From the NCBI GenBank assembly GCA_030737875.1, contig CM060923.1:490384453-490448452 (forward strand): 64,000 nucleotides of DNA, in the 5' to 3' direction. Below are positions 32,372-45,829 of this stretch, one piece after another. The stretch's first letter is position 1; every line of letters starts with the position of its first letter. This stretch comes from Allium sativum (lineage: Eukaryota > Streptophyta > Magnoliopsida > Asparagales > Amaryllidaceae). The notes beneath the pieces are model-generated. The model saw only the letters and a list, made by a program, of their open reading frames with translations. It had not been told where the DNA came from and made no database searches. The translations under genes were made by a program, and so were the position numbers.

Positions 32372-34731
32372 TGTAACAACTTGAAACTTCGGGCAGTAAA
32401 TATTTAAATATCAAGGTTATTTAAATATTTGGCTATTTAAATATTTAAAATGTGGATTTAATGGTTATATAACCTTGATTAAATACCTTTATTAATAATA
32501 ATTAAAGAAATGAAAAGATGTTGAGTTTTTGTTTGCAAAGATAAGTAGTTCAAAGAAAAATCGATAATGTGACTGAAAACAGTTTTATCGATAAACGAGG
32601 TTTTGCTTATTAAAAGTTGTTGGAATTTCATGTGCATGTAGTAATGTTAGAAGAACACATATATGTGTATGTACATATCATAGAAGTAACATACAAATGA
32701 TATATGTGTATATGTTCTAGAAAATGAAAAATGGCTTAACTTGATAGGGACACGTGTCACCAAAAGAATGGAACACATGTCTTGTAAGTAAATAATGTAA
32801 TGACGCATAATCATATTAGGTGTCCATGTGTAGAAAAATCTAAAGACACCTAAGTAGACATGTGTCTACATCCTAAATCATGATTGTTAAACATGAATAT
32901 ATGTATTCATGTAAGGGAAAATAAATTTAAAATATGAAGCTTATCATGTAAGCTAAATGAAAACGATAAGAAGAAAAAAAATAAGGACACGTTACCCTCT
33001 TAGGTATCCATGTGCAGAAACATTTTAGGACACCTAAGTAGGCATGGGTCATCATCTTATGGTTTGCACGAAGGATGAAGGACAAGTGTCCTAAACTAAA
33101 TTACCAAACTAGCCTTGAAATTTTTTATATAAAGGGTGGAAAGGTTAATTTCATTTCATGCATTCACAAACATAAAACCAAGATAAGAAAAAGAAGAGAG
33201 GTTTGGGATAAGCCTAGAGGATAAATACAAGATCAAGGCATAAGTAAAAGGTGAGAAAAATTATTTAAGTTCATGTACTCATTTCATATTTTAAAGAAAA
33301 GTTGAGAAATTTATGAATGAATGATTGGACTTGAAACCCAGAAAATGACATTTGGTATTTTGGGCATAACTTTTGCAATTCCTAATGAAATTACGTCTTC
33401 TCTATCAATTTGGAAAGCTAATTCAAAGGGCTAAACTTTCACCTACTTCAATTTTTTCTAATTCGGCCGCTTGCATACCCGAAAACTGGATGCAAAGTGA
33501 GCTAAAAATCGGCCAGAAAGAACATGTTAAAAATGCCTCATGATGTTTGATTTTATATATTAAATTGGTAAATGATTTTGAGGTTTTATTTTAATGATAA
33601 TTAAGTAGACAAAGATAGCTTCTTACTGTAAAAAATTGGATTCAAAATCTATTTTTATCATGGAGAAACAGCGTCAAGCATTTTGCCCAAAAACAGGCTA
33701 AAAATCTGAGTTTTGAAACTTTTTATAGCATTTCGAAACACTATCTTTTCTCTGAAACGAGCCAGAACCTTTTTATAGCACCCAGAAGTGATATAGTAGC
33801 TGATTTTAGTGTAAAATGATTATAAACTACCTAGAACTTTTCATAGCGCTCCTCAAGCGCTGTAATAGTTGTTTTAAGCTTAAAAACTATCCAAAACTTT
33901 CCATAGCATTCCAGAAACGCTGTAGTAAGCTGTTTTAGCCTAAAATCATTATAAACCTCCCAGATCTTGTCATAGCATTTCTGAAAGTGTTGTCTTTTCT
34001 CTGAATTGACTATGAAGTATTTTGAAAACGAGCTGAACTTTTCATAGCATGACAGAAACACTGTTATAGATGTTTTGAGTATAAAATCATGGTAAACTAT
34101 TCCAAATCCTCTCAAAATTGGACTTGAGTTTCCTTATAGTATCATAAACAAATTGATAAAATCGAGGATGTTAAATCAAAGCAAAGGCGTGTCAAAACGT
34201 GTCGACGAATTTTGGTGATTCGAGGAAAATAAATGATTGCTTTGGAATGATGGTAAGTACAATATGATGTTCTACGAGATCCTTGCATGAAGATAGCGAG
34301 AAATACTGTAAGTATACTTATCATCTAATCCATTATTATTTCATAAGCTTGTATTTTAATTTAAAGATGCCTATGACTTAAACATGCTATATTGGTTGCA
34401 ATCTTTGCTTTGACAAACAATCAACATATACGACTAATGATTGATGACATTTATGATTAGTATTTAAATGAGGTATGAATACTGTTCAATCGAGGCATGA
34501 ATAGTATGTGTTTAAATGAGGTATGATTAGTGCTTGAACAAGGTATAAATAGTGTCTAAATGAGGTATGAATACTGTTCAATCAAGGCATGAATAGTATG
34601 TGATTAAACGAGGCATGATTAGTGCTTTAAACGAGGTATAAATTGGGTGTGTTTTTGTTTTAATGAGATAATGAATGGTGTTGAGCTTAACTATTTTAGT
34701 TCAATCTTTGAAGATCTTTCCAAAGATACTA
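32372..34731 (+). repeat. Element D 3' LTR, first part
   Basis: Matches 27065-29419 of the 5' LTR with many small differences. It stops at CTTTCCAAAGATAC-TA, where E begins. Position 33126-33133 is an intact TATATAAA. Confidence 0.9.
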
Positions 34732-37254
34732 TGACGACCCCAAACCCCGTACCACAGTGTTAAGGGTAATCTTTGGAATATATCACATAAACAGATAACG
34801 ACAGAACAGAAATAAATAAATACACCAGATAATGATAAAATAATGCACTGGATAAACATAATCATCAGAGTTACACAGTATACAGGATCATACTTAGTAC
34901 AAATACAGTTCAGTTATACATAAATGTCTACAGCGGAAAACAAACATAATATGTACAATAGGAGTGGAACAACATAAAAAGAGATAAATGATAGAACCCG
35001 TCTTCAGCTCCAGCTATCCAGAAAAAGCCTGCTAAAACCTAAATACAAGGCTGCCCGTGTAGAAATAAGGGCACCCGAGTTTGCAAGTGAAACAAACTAC
35101 GAGTCAGTCATGGGACTGGTATGAGAAATCTACTTAACACATTTATAATATGGCTAATCACCGGACCACGCCACTTTCGCGGAACGTGTTTACTCCATTG
35201 GATTGCCAGTGCTTTAAAACAAGTAAATCTTTAAAACATCGCAATGCTTTTTAATAAAATGAAGCCATTATAAGACTCTGTTCCCATCACACAATGCAAC
35301 GCAAACCGGAGGATAGAGTTTTACCTTATAATGGCCAAAATATGCTTGATACGAATAAAACAAAATCATTTGATAATCAGACTCCAACTGTAAAATAGTA
35401 AGAGAATGATTCCTTAGGTATTAACCCCGAAGGCCGAAACCAACGTCAGACCAATACCCAGGAATCCACCCATCTTAGCTCGTTTGCTGCTAGTTTCTAT
35501 TTTATACACAATCATAAATATCAATCATAGACGGCATGGGTACCATATATCATGTCGCCATATATATATACAATCAAAACCGCACGGTGTCGTATTTGGA
35601 AATTGGATTTCCATCTTGAACCAAGGCAAAAGATAGTCCTTACCGAATTCGAGACTGTCTAGCCCGAGTCTCAGGAACAGTCGCAACTGCACCTTGGATC
35701 ATCAGGGCCGGTCCACATGGAGTGGATTATAATGCCTGAACAATGCGTTTCCCCACCCTTTGGGGCGTAAATGAGCCAACGAATGACTCCATCGGTCCCG
35801 GATCGACCGATTTATCCGAGGCGCCTCGCAACAGCAACAACCACATAGGTGAAAATAATATAAATGTCAGCCAGTTTAAGCACTGACGCCACCTCTAGCT
35901 AGAAAGAAACGCACGTCCCCCCTGAGGTCCTCTCCCATTTCTGGTTCATATCGGGGTGTGAGGCTCGCGAATTAACATTATACACAAAGCTACGCCACAC
36001 AGGTGGTGCTTTGATCAACAACCACAAGACTTTGCTTTTCAACAAAAGCCCTGATCACTGCATCTTAGCATGCCACACAGGCAACTCACACCATGCAACT
36101 GATGGCTATCAATCACACAAAATGAATTTCCAATGTCAGACACACTGTCCATTTACAAGTCCGTTCTGGGTCTGAACGAAACCGGAGGCACTATATACCT
36201 CGCATACCCATCGATCTCCATGTACGTCTGGACGATCACCACTCATTATCCATATTTCGGGATGCCTCCCAATCAGGACATCAGTTACCATCCAAACGAG
36301 GTGACGATCTCCGGTCTTCAACCACCGTCTTCATCTTCGATTTCTTATCGTCGATTCAGTTATTCATAATGGGATAAGCCCGGTCTTTCTGAGCAACTTG
36401 CGTATATAATAAAGAAGTGCTATACAAACACAACATACGCCATGTTCCAATTCATTAGTCACTAACCGTCAATCAGTAAGAGAACGATCTCCCAAATATT
36501 AACCCCGAAGGCCGAAACCAACATCAGATCAAAACCCAGGAAACCATTCGACTTAACCAACCTCCAGTTAGTTTCTAAATTTCATATTCCATATCGTTTA
36601 TAATATTTTACAATGATTTATCGCTATTTTTATTTATTTAAAAATAGCCAATTTATTTAAACCACGCTTCAGGCCTTAATGCGGCCGTGGCGCTGTTTTT
36701 CTTTAGATTTGATTTACACATATCTGAAAATCTAACCGTTGGATCCTCACAAAATTTATATCATTAGAAAGATCTTTTCAAAACGAATCCAACAGTTCCA
36801 GTTTTGGGAAAATCCGACGGTCAGATCTCCCGGTATAGTCGTTTGAAGTTTCTATTTCAAAATACGAACTACAGCATCGTTATTCGATTCAATTTAAGTA
36901 TATATATATAATCGATTCTGGCGCTATTTTTCTTCAGATTTGAATTAAACATTCCAGACAATCCAACCGTTGGATCTTTATAAAGTTGGTGTCATTGGAA
37001 AGATATTTCCAAGGCGAACCCAACGGTTGTGGTTTTGGGAAAATCCGATGGTCGGATCTCCCTCAATAATCGTTTGAAATCACGGCTTCAAAATACAAAC
37101 TGCAGCTTCATTATTCGATTTATTTTAATTATATTTATATATATATATAATCGATTCTTCGATTTTAAAACTATATTCTTTTCATACCTTTGATAAAAAT
37201 GATATTTTTACAAAACCGACAATTATTTCAACACTTCTCTATTTTTAACAATTC

Positions 37255-37620
37255 ATGTATATAATAAAAATGTGATTTTTATTGTAAAACAATTTATTTC
37301 AAAACACGATTATTTTATATAGTTCAAACAGGTGATAAAAATGTGATTTTTATTATAAAACAATTTCTTTCAAAACACGACTATTTTATATAGTTCATAT
37401 AGATGATAAAAATATGATTTTATATAGTTCATATAGATGATAAAAGTATGATTTTTATTATAAAACAATTTCTTTCAAAACACGACTATTTTATATAGTT
37501 CAAACAGGTGATAAAAATGTGATTTTTATTATAAAACAATTTCTTTCAAAACACGACTACTTTATATAGTTTATATAGATGATAAAAATATGATTTTTAT
37601 TATAAAACAATTTATTTCAA
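37255..37620. repeat. About 70-bp tandem repeat in the E LTR
   Basis: TTCAAAACACGACTATTTTA recurs at 37299, 37369, 37474 and 37544, spaced 70, 105 and 70 bp; the 105-bp gap contains a partial extra unit. Each unit has ATTTTTATTATAAAACAATTT, which can fold on itself. Confidence 0.8.
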
Positions 37621-37910
37621 CACAAGAATACCATTCAACACATGAATATTAATCAATGAATGAATTTCTATTCAACACATGAAGGTTTTCTATAGTTTAT
37701 AGATATACAATAAAAAGGTGATTTTTATATTGCAAAGCAATTTATTTAAAAACACGAATACCATTCAACACATGAATATTATTCAATGAATGAATTTCTA
37801 TTCAACACATGAAGGTTTTCTATAGTTTATAGATATACAATCAAAAGGTGATTTTTATATTGCAAAACAATTTATTTAAAAACACGAATACCATTCAAGA
37901 CATGAATTTC
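37621..37910. repeat. 130-bp tandem repeat in the E LTR
   Basis: GAATACCATTCAACACATGA begins units at 37626 and 37756, and a partial unit at 37886 (with one base changed), a period of exactly 130 bp. Confidence 0.8.
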
Positions 37911-39131
37911 CATTCAACATACGAATATAGTTTCAACACATGAAAATAATTCTAACACATAAAATATTATTCACAATTTCGGCAGCATAACGGCAGGGTA
38001 GTTAAAACTGGGGTCGTCCCTAGTACGGCTCCTCGCTCTACCTTAAAACCTCGCAGCTTTTGACAATGGGGATTTCATGCATCTAGTTCGCACGCAGGCG
38101 GCATGTATATTTTTTCTTTCTTTTCCACAAACTATTCTTATGTGGTTTCAACCAAATAATTCTCAACCACAAACGGGTATTTTTCAGCCACAATCAATCA
38201 ATTTCAAACCACAAACAATTCAAATCAACAATTCGCTATCAACCAATTTTCACATCAATCACAACCAATAAATATCGTCCATGGTTTGTGGACGCGGGGG
38301 CGGGGCGTGTATGTATATATATGTATGTATATATATATATATATATATATATACGAGCATTTCACTTCTCTTTCAACACATATATAATTTTTACAACGCA
38401 TATATAACTTATATATCGAACGTACAACTTATACAACACGTATACAAGAGGTGTACAACGCTTATATAACTCATACATCGACTATATAATTTATACATCA
38501 TCGTTTTCCATATCGTTTATAATTTAGAAATCTCACATTGGGTTCCACTCCACCAAAAATAGCAGAAGGCTCAGAAAAATATGCGGTCTCTTCTAGAATG
38601 TAGAAGACGTCCACACGAGTCCACCGTCCCTTGTTTCACTAAATTTCGTCAAGAAAAGAAAAAGATATGATTTTTACAGTGAAATCAAAAACTGTAGCGC
38701 TTTAAAGTGCTATAATATAGTTTATTTTAAAATAGCTGTACCTCAGTTGAAATGTTCAAAACTAGGTTTGAACTTTCTGATCAAATGGTGAAGCGGATCG
38801 ACGATCAGGTTGTGCCACGGCCTGGAGCGTGGAACGACGCACCCAACGATGGTGGAGGCGGTGAACTCGATGGCGGGGATGAGACAGGGTAGCGGTTTGA
38901 AACCCGAAACTTCCAGGCGTCGATTCTCCCAAACCACACAATGCAAAAATCCAAACTATATATGGATTTGAAGATCTTCTCGAGCTCTTCAAAATCTTCA
39001 ACTGGAGGAGGGGCTGATTTTGCGTGGATTGATCGGAAATTGAACGGGAAGGTTTAGAGGTGTTTCTGCCGTGCATCGAGTTCAATCGGGGAGAGAGAGT
39101 GTTTGTTTGACCAATGATATTTTTTTATTAA

Positions 39132-39139
39132 TTTATATA
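39132..39139 (-). promoter_or_regulatory. Element E LTR TATA box and GC-rich leader
   Basis: TATATAAA on the minus strand; the copy in the 5' LTR fragment is at 50805-50812. Downstream in element sense is a GC-rich stretch (39080-38760) that would be the start of the transcript. In the two E copies it contains minus-strand frames of 107 and 164 codons (38762-39085, 50436-50930). They share little with the leaders of I, F or J, so I do not call them genes. Confidence 0.55.
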
Positions 39140-39997
39140 TTTTTAAATTTCTAAAATACCCCTTGTCAAACACGAACACCAATTCAAACCCAACGACTGC
39201 CGTCCCTAGCGTTTTACCCCTATTCCGAACACAATGGGATATGTATCGTAGGCCCATTCGACTGTTTCAGTCAGTTTTCCTTCAAATTAAAATATAAAAC
39301 ATTCAATATTTAATTTGAGCGTACATTTCAATTTGCCGGGGCCACATACAGATTCGAAAAATTCTAGAAAAATAAATCTAGCTATGTTTTGATGATACAG
39401 TCCCAACAAAACTAGTTTCGTTGAATTCTGAGACCGTTTGAAAAATGGCCCATTTCTGATCGATCCAATTTAAGTGTAATTGACCAAAACATGTTTTCCT
39501 TTGCCACACTCACACACTAGCATCAAAAATTATGAAATTTGAAACCAAGCAATAGTTTAACATCCCGGATCCAACAAAAGTGGTTTCGTCGAATTCCAAG
39601 GTCATTTGCAAAATGTCCATTTTCACGGGCTATATAAACTCTATAGCGACCTTTTTGAAAATTCATTTGGCCATAACTTTTGCTTCCCACTATGAAACTT
39701 CGATTTTTCAGATTCGTTAGAAAGATATTCACTAACAGATTTAAATATTTTTGATTTCACTAAAATCCGTTTTATTTTGCACCTGGTACAGCCAGTCAAA
39801 GTTTGAATTCAAATTTTGAAACTACCGCGCCATTTCACGCCTTGTTTATAATTAGAAATAATTATATTCCTTTTCAATGTCGATTCAAACTTACTTTTCA
39901 TCGTTATTATTTATAATATTTATTTTAACTATTTAAAATCCACTAAAATAGCCAATTTATATTTTTTAAATTGGCTCAGATTTTTCGGGTCGTTACA

Positions 39998-40511
39998 ATC
40001 TCCCCCACTTAAAACTTTTCGTCCTTGAAAAGGAACAAATTCGAAAGTGGTTTGATTAATCAACCCTACGTTCGATCTGGCTTCCATTCTCCAACTTTTC
40101 AGTTTCTGAGAATTTTCAAATTCTTAAAAAATTTGGCTAACACCCGGAATTTTTGAAAAATTTCGCCATAACCTCCTTTGTACGGGGAGGGGTTTGGAAG
40201 TTTATTGGGTCGTATTAGGTACCCAATAAATCCTATAAAGCATACACATATTTATAGTGATATATTCTAGTGTTTACAGGGGAGCGTGTATAGATAATTA
40301 CTCCAGAGAATAAATTCTCGTCACCCTGTCAAAGCCTGAGGGAGTGTGTATTTTAATTGCTCCAGAGAATAAATTATCGTCGCCTCGTCCCGTGTGGGAA
40401 ATAAATAATCCATGTGCCGTAGCTAATAACTAAAGAGACGTGTTTATTGTCAACTCCAGACCCGTGTGGGGTTTTTATTAATCTGGCAATTTTACCGTTA
40501 CAATTTTATAT
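39998..40511 (-). other. Element E 3' non-coding region next to the 3' LTR
   Basis: It starts with the PPT (minus strand AAGTGGGGGAGA, 39999-40010). It contains TTTCGCCATAACCTCCTTT, also found in F and, diverged, J. Solo LTR I interrupts it at 40512; it continues from 47159. Confidence 0.8.
40507..40511. repeat. Target-site duplication TATAT of solo LTR I
   Basis: TATAT lies just before position 40512 and again at 47159-47163 just after the other end, which supports a single LTR unit there. Because the motif is simple AT sequence, chance cannot be fully excluded. Confidence 0.75.
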
Positions 40512-43500
40512 TGTGAAAACCCGTAACTTCCCCGTAAAGGAAAGTGTCGGATAGTTCGAGAACAAGCCACAACAGAACGCATATAAAAGAACATTTCATT
40601 GTACATTACAACAATGCATCAGATTACAAGAATATACAGAGTATAAATGAATCAATATTACACAGAAATATCAGAGATTTAAATTACATTTAAATACACA
40701 GCAGCGGAAATTAATACAATACACAACTAGAAGGAGATATACGGATACAAAGCTTTCCGGATATCGTTCCAGCTGTATACCAGGATCCTGTGAATATAAA
40801 TCTGCAAAACCAAAACTACTAGCTGCCCGTGTCAAAATAAGGGCACCCAGAGTTTAGGTTAAAACAATAAACTCCAGGTCAGTCATGTGACTGGTGTGAG
40901 AACTAAAACAGATATTAATCTTTATTTTTAAAGCTAGGTAAATCAAGGGACCACGCCGTATAACACGGAACGGGTTTCCTCCCAAGAACACCAGTGCATA
41001 TAAGTAAACAGCGCAATGCTTTTCTAAAAATGAAGCTATTATAAGACCCAGGTCCCATCACACAATGCAACGCAGCCGAGGATAGGGTTTTCCCTTATAA
41101 TAGCCAAACATGCTTAGTACGTTTAAAACAAATCATTTGATACTACTATAAGTGCATAGTGTATAAAACAACTTCAAATCATAAGTATCAATCATAGGCG
41201 GCATGAATGCCCCATAACACTACGTCGCCATATATAGGTTTACAAATAAAACCGCAAATGTCACGTATTTGGAAATTGGATTTCCGTCTATGAACTGAGG
41301 CAAAAGATAGTCCTCAACCGATTCGAGACTGTCTAGCCCGAGTCTCAGGATCAGAACGCATCGACCCCTGGAGCGACAGGGCCGGTCCACCGATGTGGAT
41401 TAAACTTAAACCCTGAACATGCGTTTCGCCGCCCTTTGGGGCGTAAGTGAGCCAACTAAATGACTCCATCGGTTCGAGAACGACCGATCAATCCGAGGCG
41501 CCTCGCAATAGCAACAACCATATAAGTCAAACTCGTCAGGGCGTGTAAAACCACTGATGCCACTTTTTAGCTAGAAGGAAACGCATGCCCTCCCTGAGGT
41601 CCGTCTCCCGTTTTTGGTTCATACCGGGTGTGAAACTCACGAAGTAAACGTTACACAAAGCTACGCCACAAAGGCTGTGCTTTGATCATCACCACAAGAC
41701 TTTGCTTTTCAACAGAAGCCTCGATCAATTTCCACTTAGGCATGCCACACAGGCAATTCACTCCATGCGATTGATATCCATCAATATATAACCCCTGAGC
41801 TCATATGTCTCAGAGAAGGGCGTTAAGCAAGAGAATAAATTCTCCGCCGCCAAGCAGATATATATTTAATAGAGATCAATCACACGGACTAAAATCCAAT
41901 GTCAGACACACAGTCCATTTACAAGTCCGTTCTGGGGCTGAACGAAACCGGAGGCACCTAGTACCCCGCATATCCATCGATCTCCAAGTACGTCTGGACG
42001 ATCACTAACTGTTTCCATCTTCTTGGGTGTACAGCCCAATCAAGATCATCAGTAATCACCCAAACGACGTGAAGACCTCCAGTCTTCGACCATCGTCTTC
42101 ATCTTCGACTTAACGTCGTATCAGTTATTCAGAATGGGATAAACCCGGTCTTTCCGAATAACTCGCGTATATTTTAAATAAGTGTTACACAAACACAACA
42201 TACGCCTCATTCCAATTCATCAGTCACTAACTGTAAATTAATCAAGAGAATAATTCCCCAAATATTAACCCCGAAGGCCGAAACCAACATCAGATCAATA
42301 TCCAGAAAACCATTCTGCTTAGCTAACCGACAGCTAGTTTCTAAATTTCACATTCATAGGGAAAGGTTCCCATTAATTTTATCCAAGATAAATTCCTTGA
42401 ATTTATTCTTTAATCTTCTTTTGAATTTCGATTCAACTAGTCGGGATTAACGAACCTTACCGAAGTAATCATTGGTTTTAATTTCCCAATCCCAACCTAT
42501 TTGTCCCATGAAGTAAAACTGGTAATACTTCATATCTAACACCACGGTGTTATCCGTAAATTCAATTACCATTTCACGTTCAAATCTAATTAAAGATTTA
42601 ACTATCGCCTGGAGCAAAACTGGTGGTACTCCATTTTCGATCTTTTCAATCTAATTAAAGATTCATTAAAACTCCACTTAGTTTTAATCTTTAACTGGGT
42701 TAAAGAATCAGTGTCATTTAAAAACACAGTTCACGATAAACCCAAAATCACATTCATTAATTATCGGGTTAAAGAACGTGTGTTGTTTAAAACACTGTTC
42801 ACGATAAACCCAAAAATCAATATCAATTCAATTCCAATTAAATATTATTTAATCGGTACACTTCATTAAATCTAAATAAAAAGATTTAATCTTTTCTCAA
42901 CTAGGTTCAAGAACAGTGTTAGTGAAGACACCATTCACGATAAACCCAAATCACATTTGATATTCAATACAAGGCACTGAATAGAAAATATATCGGCTTA
43001 TATTCAATATCAAATTCTACGATTAAAAAATGTCGTATTGGAAATAACGAAATAAATATATATCTTTCAAATTTCCATAACAACATCTGTATAATCACGA
43101 ATTCCAACATCGAAATATTCCGAGGACAATTTCGATTCAAATCCATTCCAATGCAATCATTGGAAATTTTGGTTATTTTTAAAACCCTTTTCGAATTCAA
43201 TTTATTTATTTAAAAATAAATAGAATTATAATTCTAGTTCAAAACTAGTTCATTTCGATAAAAATCTATTTTTATCTTTTCAAATATGGAGTTTTCATCC
43301 CAATTCTTCTCAAATCATTTCTTATGATTTTACACAAATTATTACTATTTTTAATAATTTTATCAAGGCCCGTACAGTCGATTTCCATCAACGGCTATCG
43401 AACTGCACTTACAGCGACCTTTTTCAAATTTGATTTGGACATAATTCCAAATCCAACCGTTAGATTTCAAATTTCTAATATTCGTTAGAAAGCTCTTTTC

Positions 43501-43834
43501 GATACGAACCCAACGGTTCCGGTTTTAGGAGAATCCGACGGTCGGATCTCCCGTAATGTCCGTTCGAAATAAATGGTCGAAATTCACGAACTGCCGCGGC
43601 GCGGCGCGTTCTATTCAGGCCATTATATTATATATAATATAAATTTCGTCGATTACTATTTAAAACGAATTATATGAATAGTTTTAAATTCGTTTCAAAA
43701 GCAATTTCAACTTCCTTTTCAATTCAAATCAAAATTGAATTCTTCTTTATAAATTCGTTTTAAAATTCATTTCTATTCAATTCAAATTTCAATTCAATTT
43801 GAATTCATTTCAATTCGCTTTCAATTCAATTTGA

Positions 43835-44080
43835 ATTCATTTTCAATTCAATTCATTTCGAAATCGTTTTCAATTCAATTCATTTCGAAATCGTTTTCAA
43901 TTCAATTCATTTCGAAATCGTTTTTAATTCAATTCATTTTGAAATCGTTTTTAATTCAATTCATTTCGAAATCGTTTTTAATTCAATTCATTTCGAAATC
44001 GTTTTTAATTGAATTCATTTCGAAATCGTTTTTAATTCAATTCATTTCGAAGTCGTTTTTAATTCAATTCATTTCGAAAG
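43835..44080. repeat. 27-bp tandem repeat, about nine units
   Basis: The unit is TTCAATTCAATTCATTTCG plus AAATCGTT or close variants. Because 27 is a multiple of three, the repeat gives an 88-codon frame of repeated SFLIQFISK. That frame is a by-product, not a protein gene. The flanks (43700-43830) are made of looser CAATTCAATTTGAATTC repeats. Confidence 0.9.
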
Positions 44081-44199
44081 GAATAAAATCGATATAAATA
44101 TCGTTCACGTCAAAATGGCGTCAATCTAATCAACACGGCTTCATAAATTTCCATTTTCAAATATTCTATTTCAAATATTTCTTTTTCAAAATAGTTGTT

Positions 44200-44476
44200 A
44201 TTATCAAAATATTTCGTTCAACACATGACCAATCTCAATGGATGAGTACTGTCAACACATGAACTTTTATTTTATATCGATAAAGATGTAAATTTTATTA
44301 CTAAAATATTTCGTTCAACACATGACCAATCTCAATGGATGAGTACTGTCAATACATGAACTTTTATTTTATAACGATAAAGATGTAAATTTTATTACTA
44401 AAATATTTCGTTCAACACATGACCAATCTCAATGGATGAGTACTGTCAACACATGAACTTTTATTTTATAATATTC
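44200..44476. repeat. 97-bp tandem repeat, three units
   Basis: CGTTCAACACATGACCAATC starts units at 44215, 44312 and 44409. The units are nearly identical, so this expansion is recent relative to the rest of the LTR. Confidence 0.9.
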
Positions 44477-45404
44477 TTTATTTTTCAAATTGGAATGAGG
44501 CCCAATCAATTACCATATAAAGTTAATTATATGGATTTTCATACATTACACACATATAATAGCATTGAAAAATAATCAACCATCAACCAACGTGCACTAC
44601 ACTGTATAAGCATCAAATATAAATATCTAACGCTTATAACAGCCTGTCAATCAATCGATCGACATTTTTAATCAATCAGGATGAGTGAACTTCAAATTTC
44701 ATCCCAACACCCGTGTGGGGTTTCAAACAATCAAACACAGATTTTTATTCGTGCAGTTTGGCGATGTGTAAAATTTATCGACCCAATCAATGTCCTTCAA
44801 ATAGGTGTACATAAACAAACCGTCTGGTTTGTAAATGAATATTTATTTATTCACATTCACGTTAAAAATTATATTTTTAACGACAAAACATTTTATTTCA
44901 ACATATGAATTTCTATTCAGTTCATTCTTTAAATAAAATGATATTTTTATTTTTCTAACTTATTTTAGAAAATTTCGGCGGCATAACGGCACGATACTAG
45001 AAATGGGACGAGGCCTAGCTTTACCCCCGGTCTAGTGAAGGCCCACGCCATTCACACATCAATCATATCAATTTCAATCAAAGACTCTAATTAATTTTTG
45101 CAATCAAAACAAACAAGTCCATGGTCTGTGGACGATTGTGTCGGGTGCTACTAAGCACCGTCTGCATCCTAGTATATATATATAACTAGAAAAAGAAATT
45201 GAAAGGTGAGAAATTCTCACCGATAGCTATCCAATCATCTTGACGCTTCTTTTAGAGAAATCATCGCCATTCTCGCCTTTTGTCGCTTTCGTTGCCCGTA
45301 GCCACTACATATATAAAAATCACATTTTTATTTGTTCACTTTCAATTTAAAAATCATATTTTTATAATCACTTCATACATTTAAAAATCGAATTTTTATT
45401 ACGT

Positions 45405-45606
45405 TATTCAATATATAAAAATTGAATTTTTACTATGCTATTCAATATATAAAAATCGAATTTTTACTATGCTATTCAATATATAAAAATCGAATTTTTA
45501 CTATGCTATTCAATATATAAAAATCGAATTTTTACTATGCTATTCAATATATAAAAATCGAATTTTTACTATGCTATTCAATATATAAAAATCGAATTTT
45601 TATATC
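45405..45606. repeat. 34-bp tandem repeat, about six units
   Basis: The unit is TTCAATATATAAAAATCGAA followed by TTTTTACTATGCTA, with copies from about 45407 at 34-bp steps (45441, 45475 and on). AAAAATCGAATTTTT in each copy is a near-perfect palindrome. Confidence 0.9.
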
Positions 45607-45829
45607 CGCTATTTCTATTTTAAAAACAATGTTAATTTTATTTTCAAAATCAATGCAAAAGTCATTTTCATAAAGAATGCAAACTTTGTTTTCAAAGCTA
45701 ATTCATTTCTTTGTTTTCAAAGCAAATTCATTTCTTTATTTTATTCTAAAAACTGATTTTTAAACTTTGTACATTTTAATCGAGTAATTAAATTAGGTAA
45801 TTAAATTTAACAACGTTTAGAAACTGATA

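Larger units (their letters stand above)
34732..39997 (-). repeat. Element E 3' LTR (5266 bp)
   Basis: On the plus strand it runs from TGACGACCCC to GGGTCGTTACA; these ends are inverted repeats of each other. The PPT complement follows at 39999-40010. The segment 38546-39997 matches 50219-51647. It carries the palindrome GAGGCGCCTC (35818), the hairpin GCTTTTCAACAAAAGC (36034-36049), tandem repeats (37255-37910), a TA/TG microsatellite at 38310-38355 and a GC-rich leader (38760-39080). Confidence 0.9.

Noticed and set aside
43831..44097. 88-codon frame of repeated SFLIQFISK units
   Set aside because: It is produced by a 27-bp tandem repeat whose period is a multiple of three; it lies in a solo LTR with no start context or relatives.
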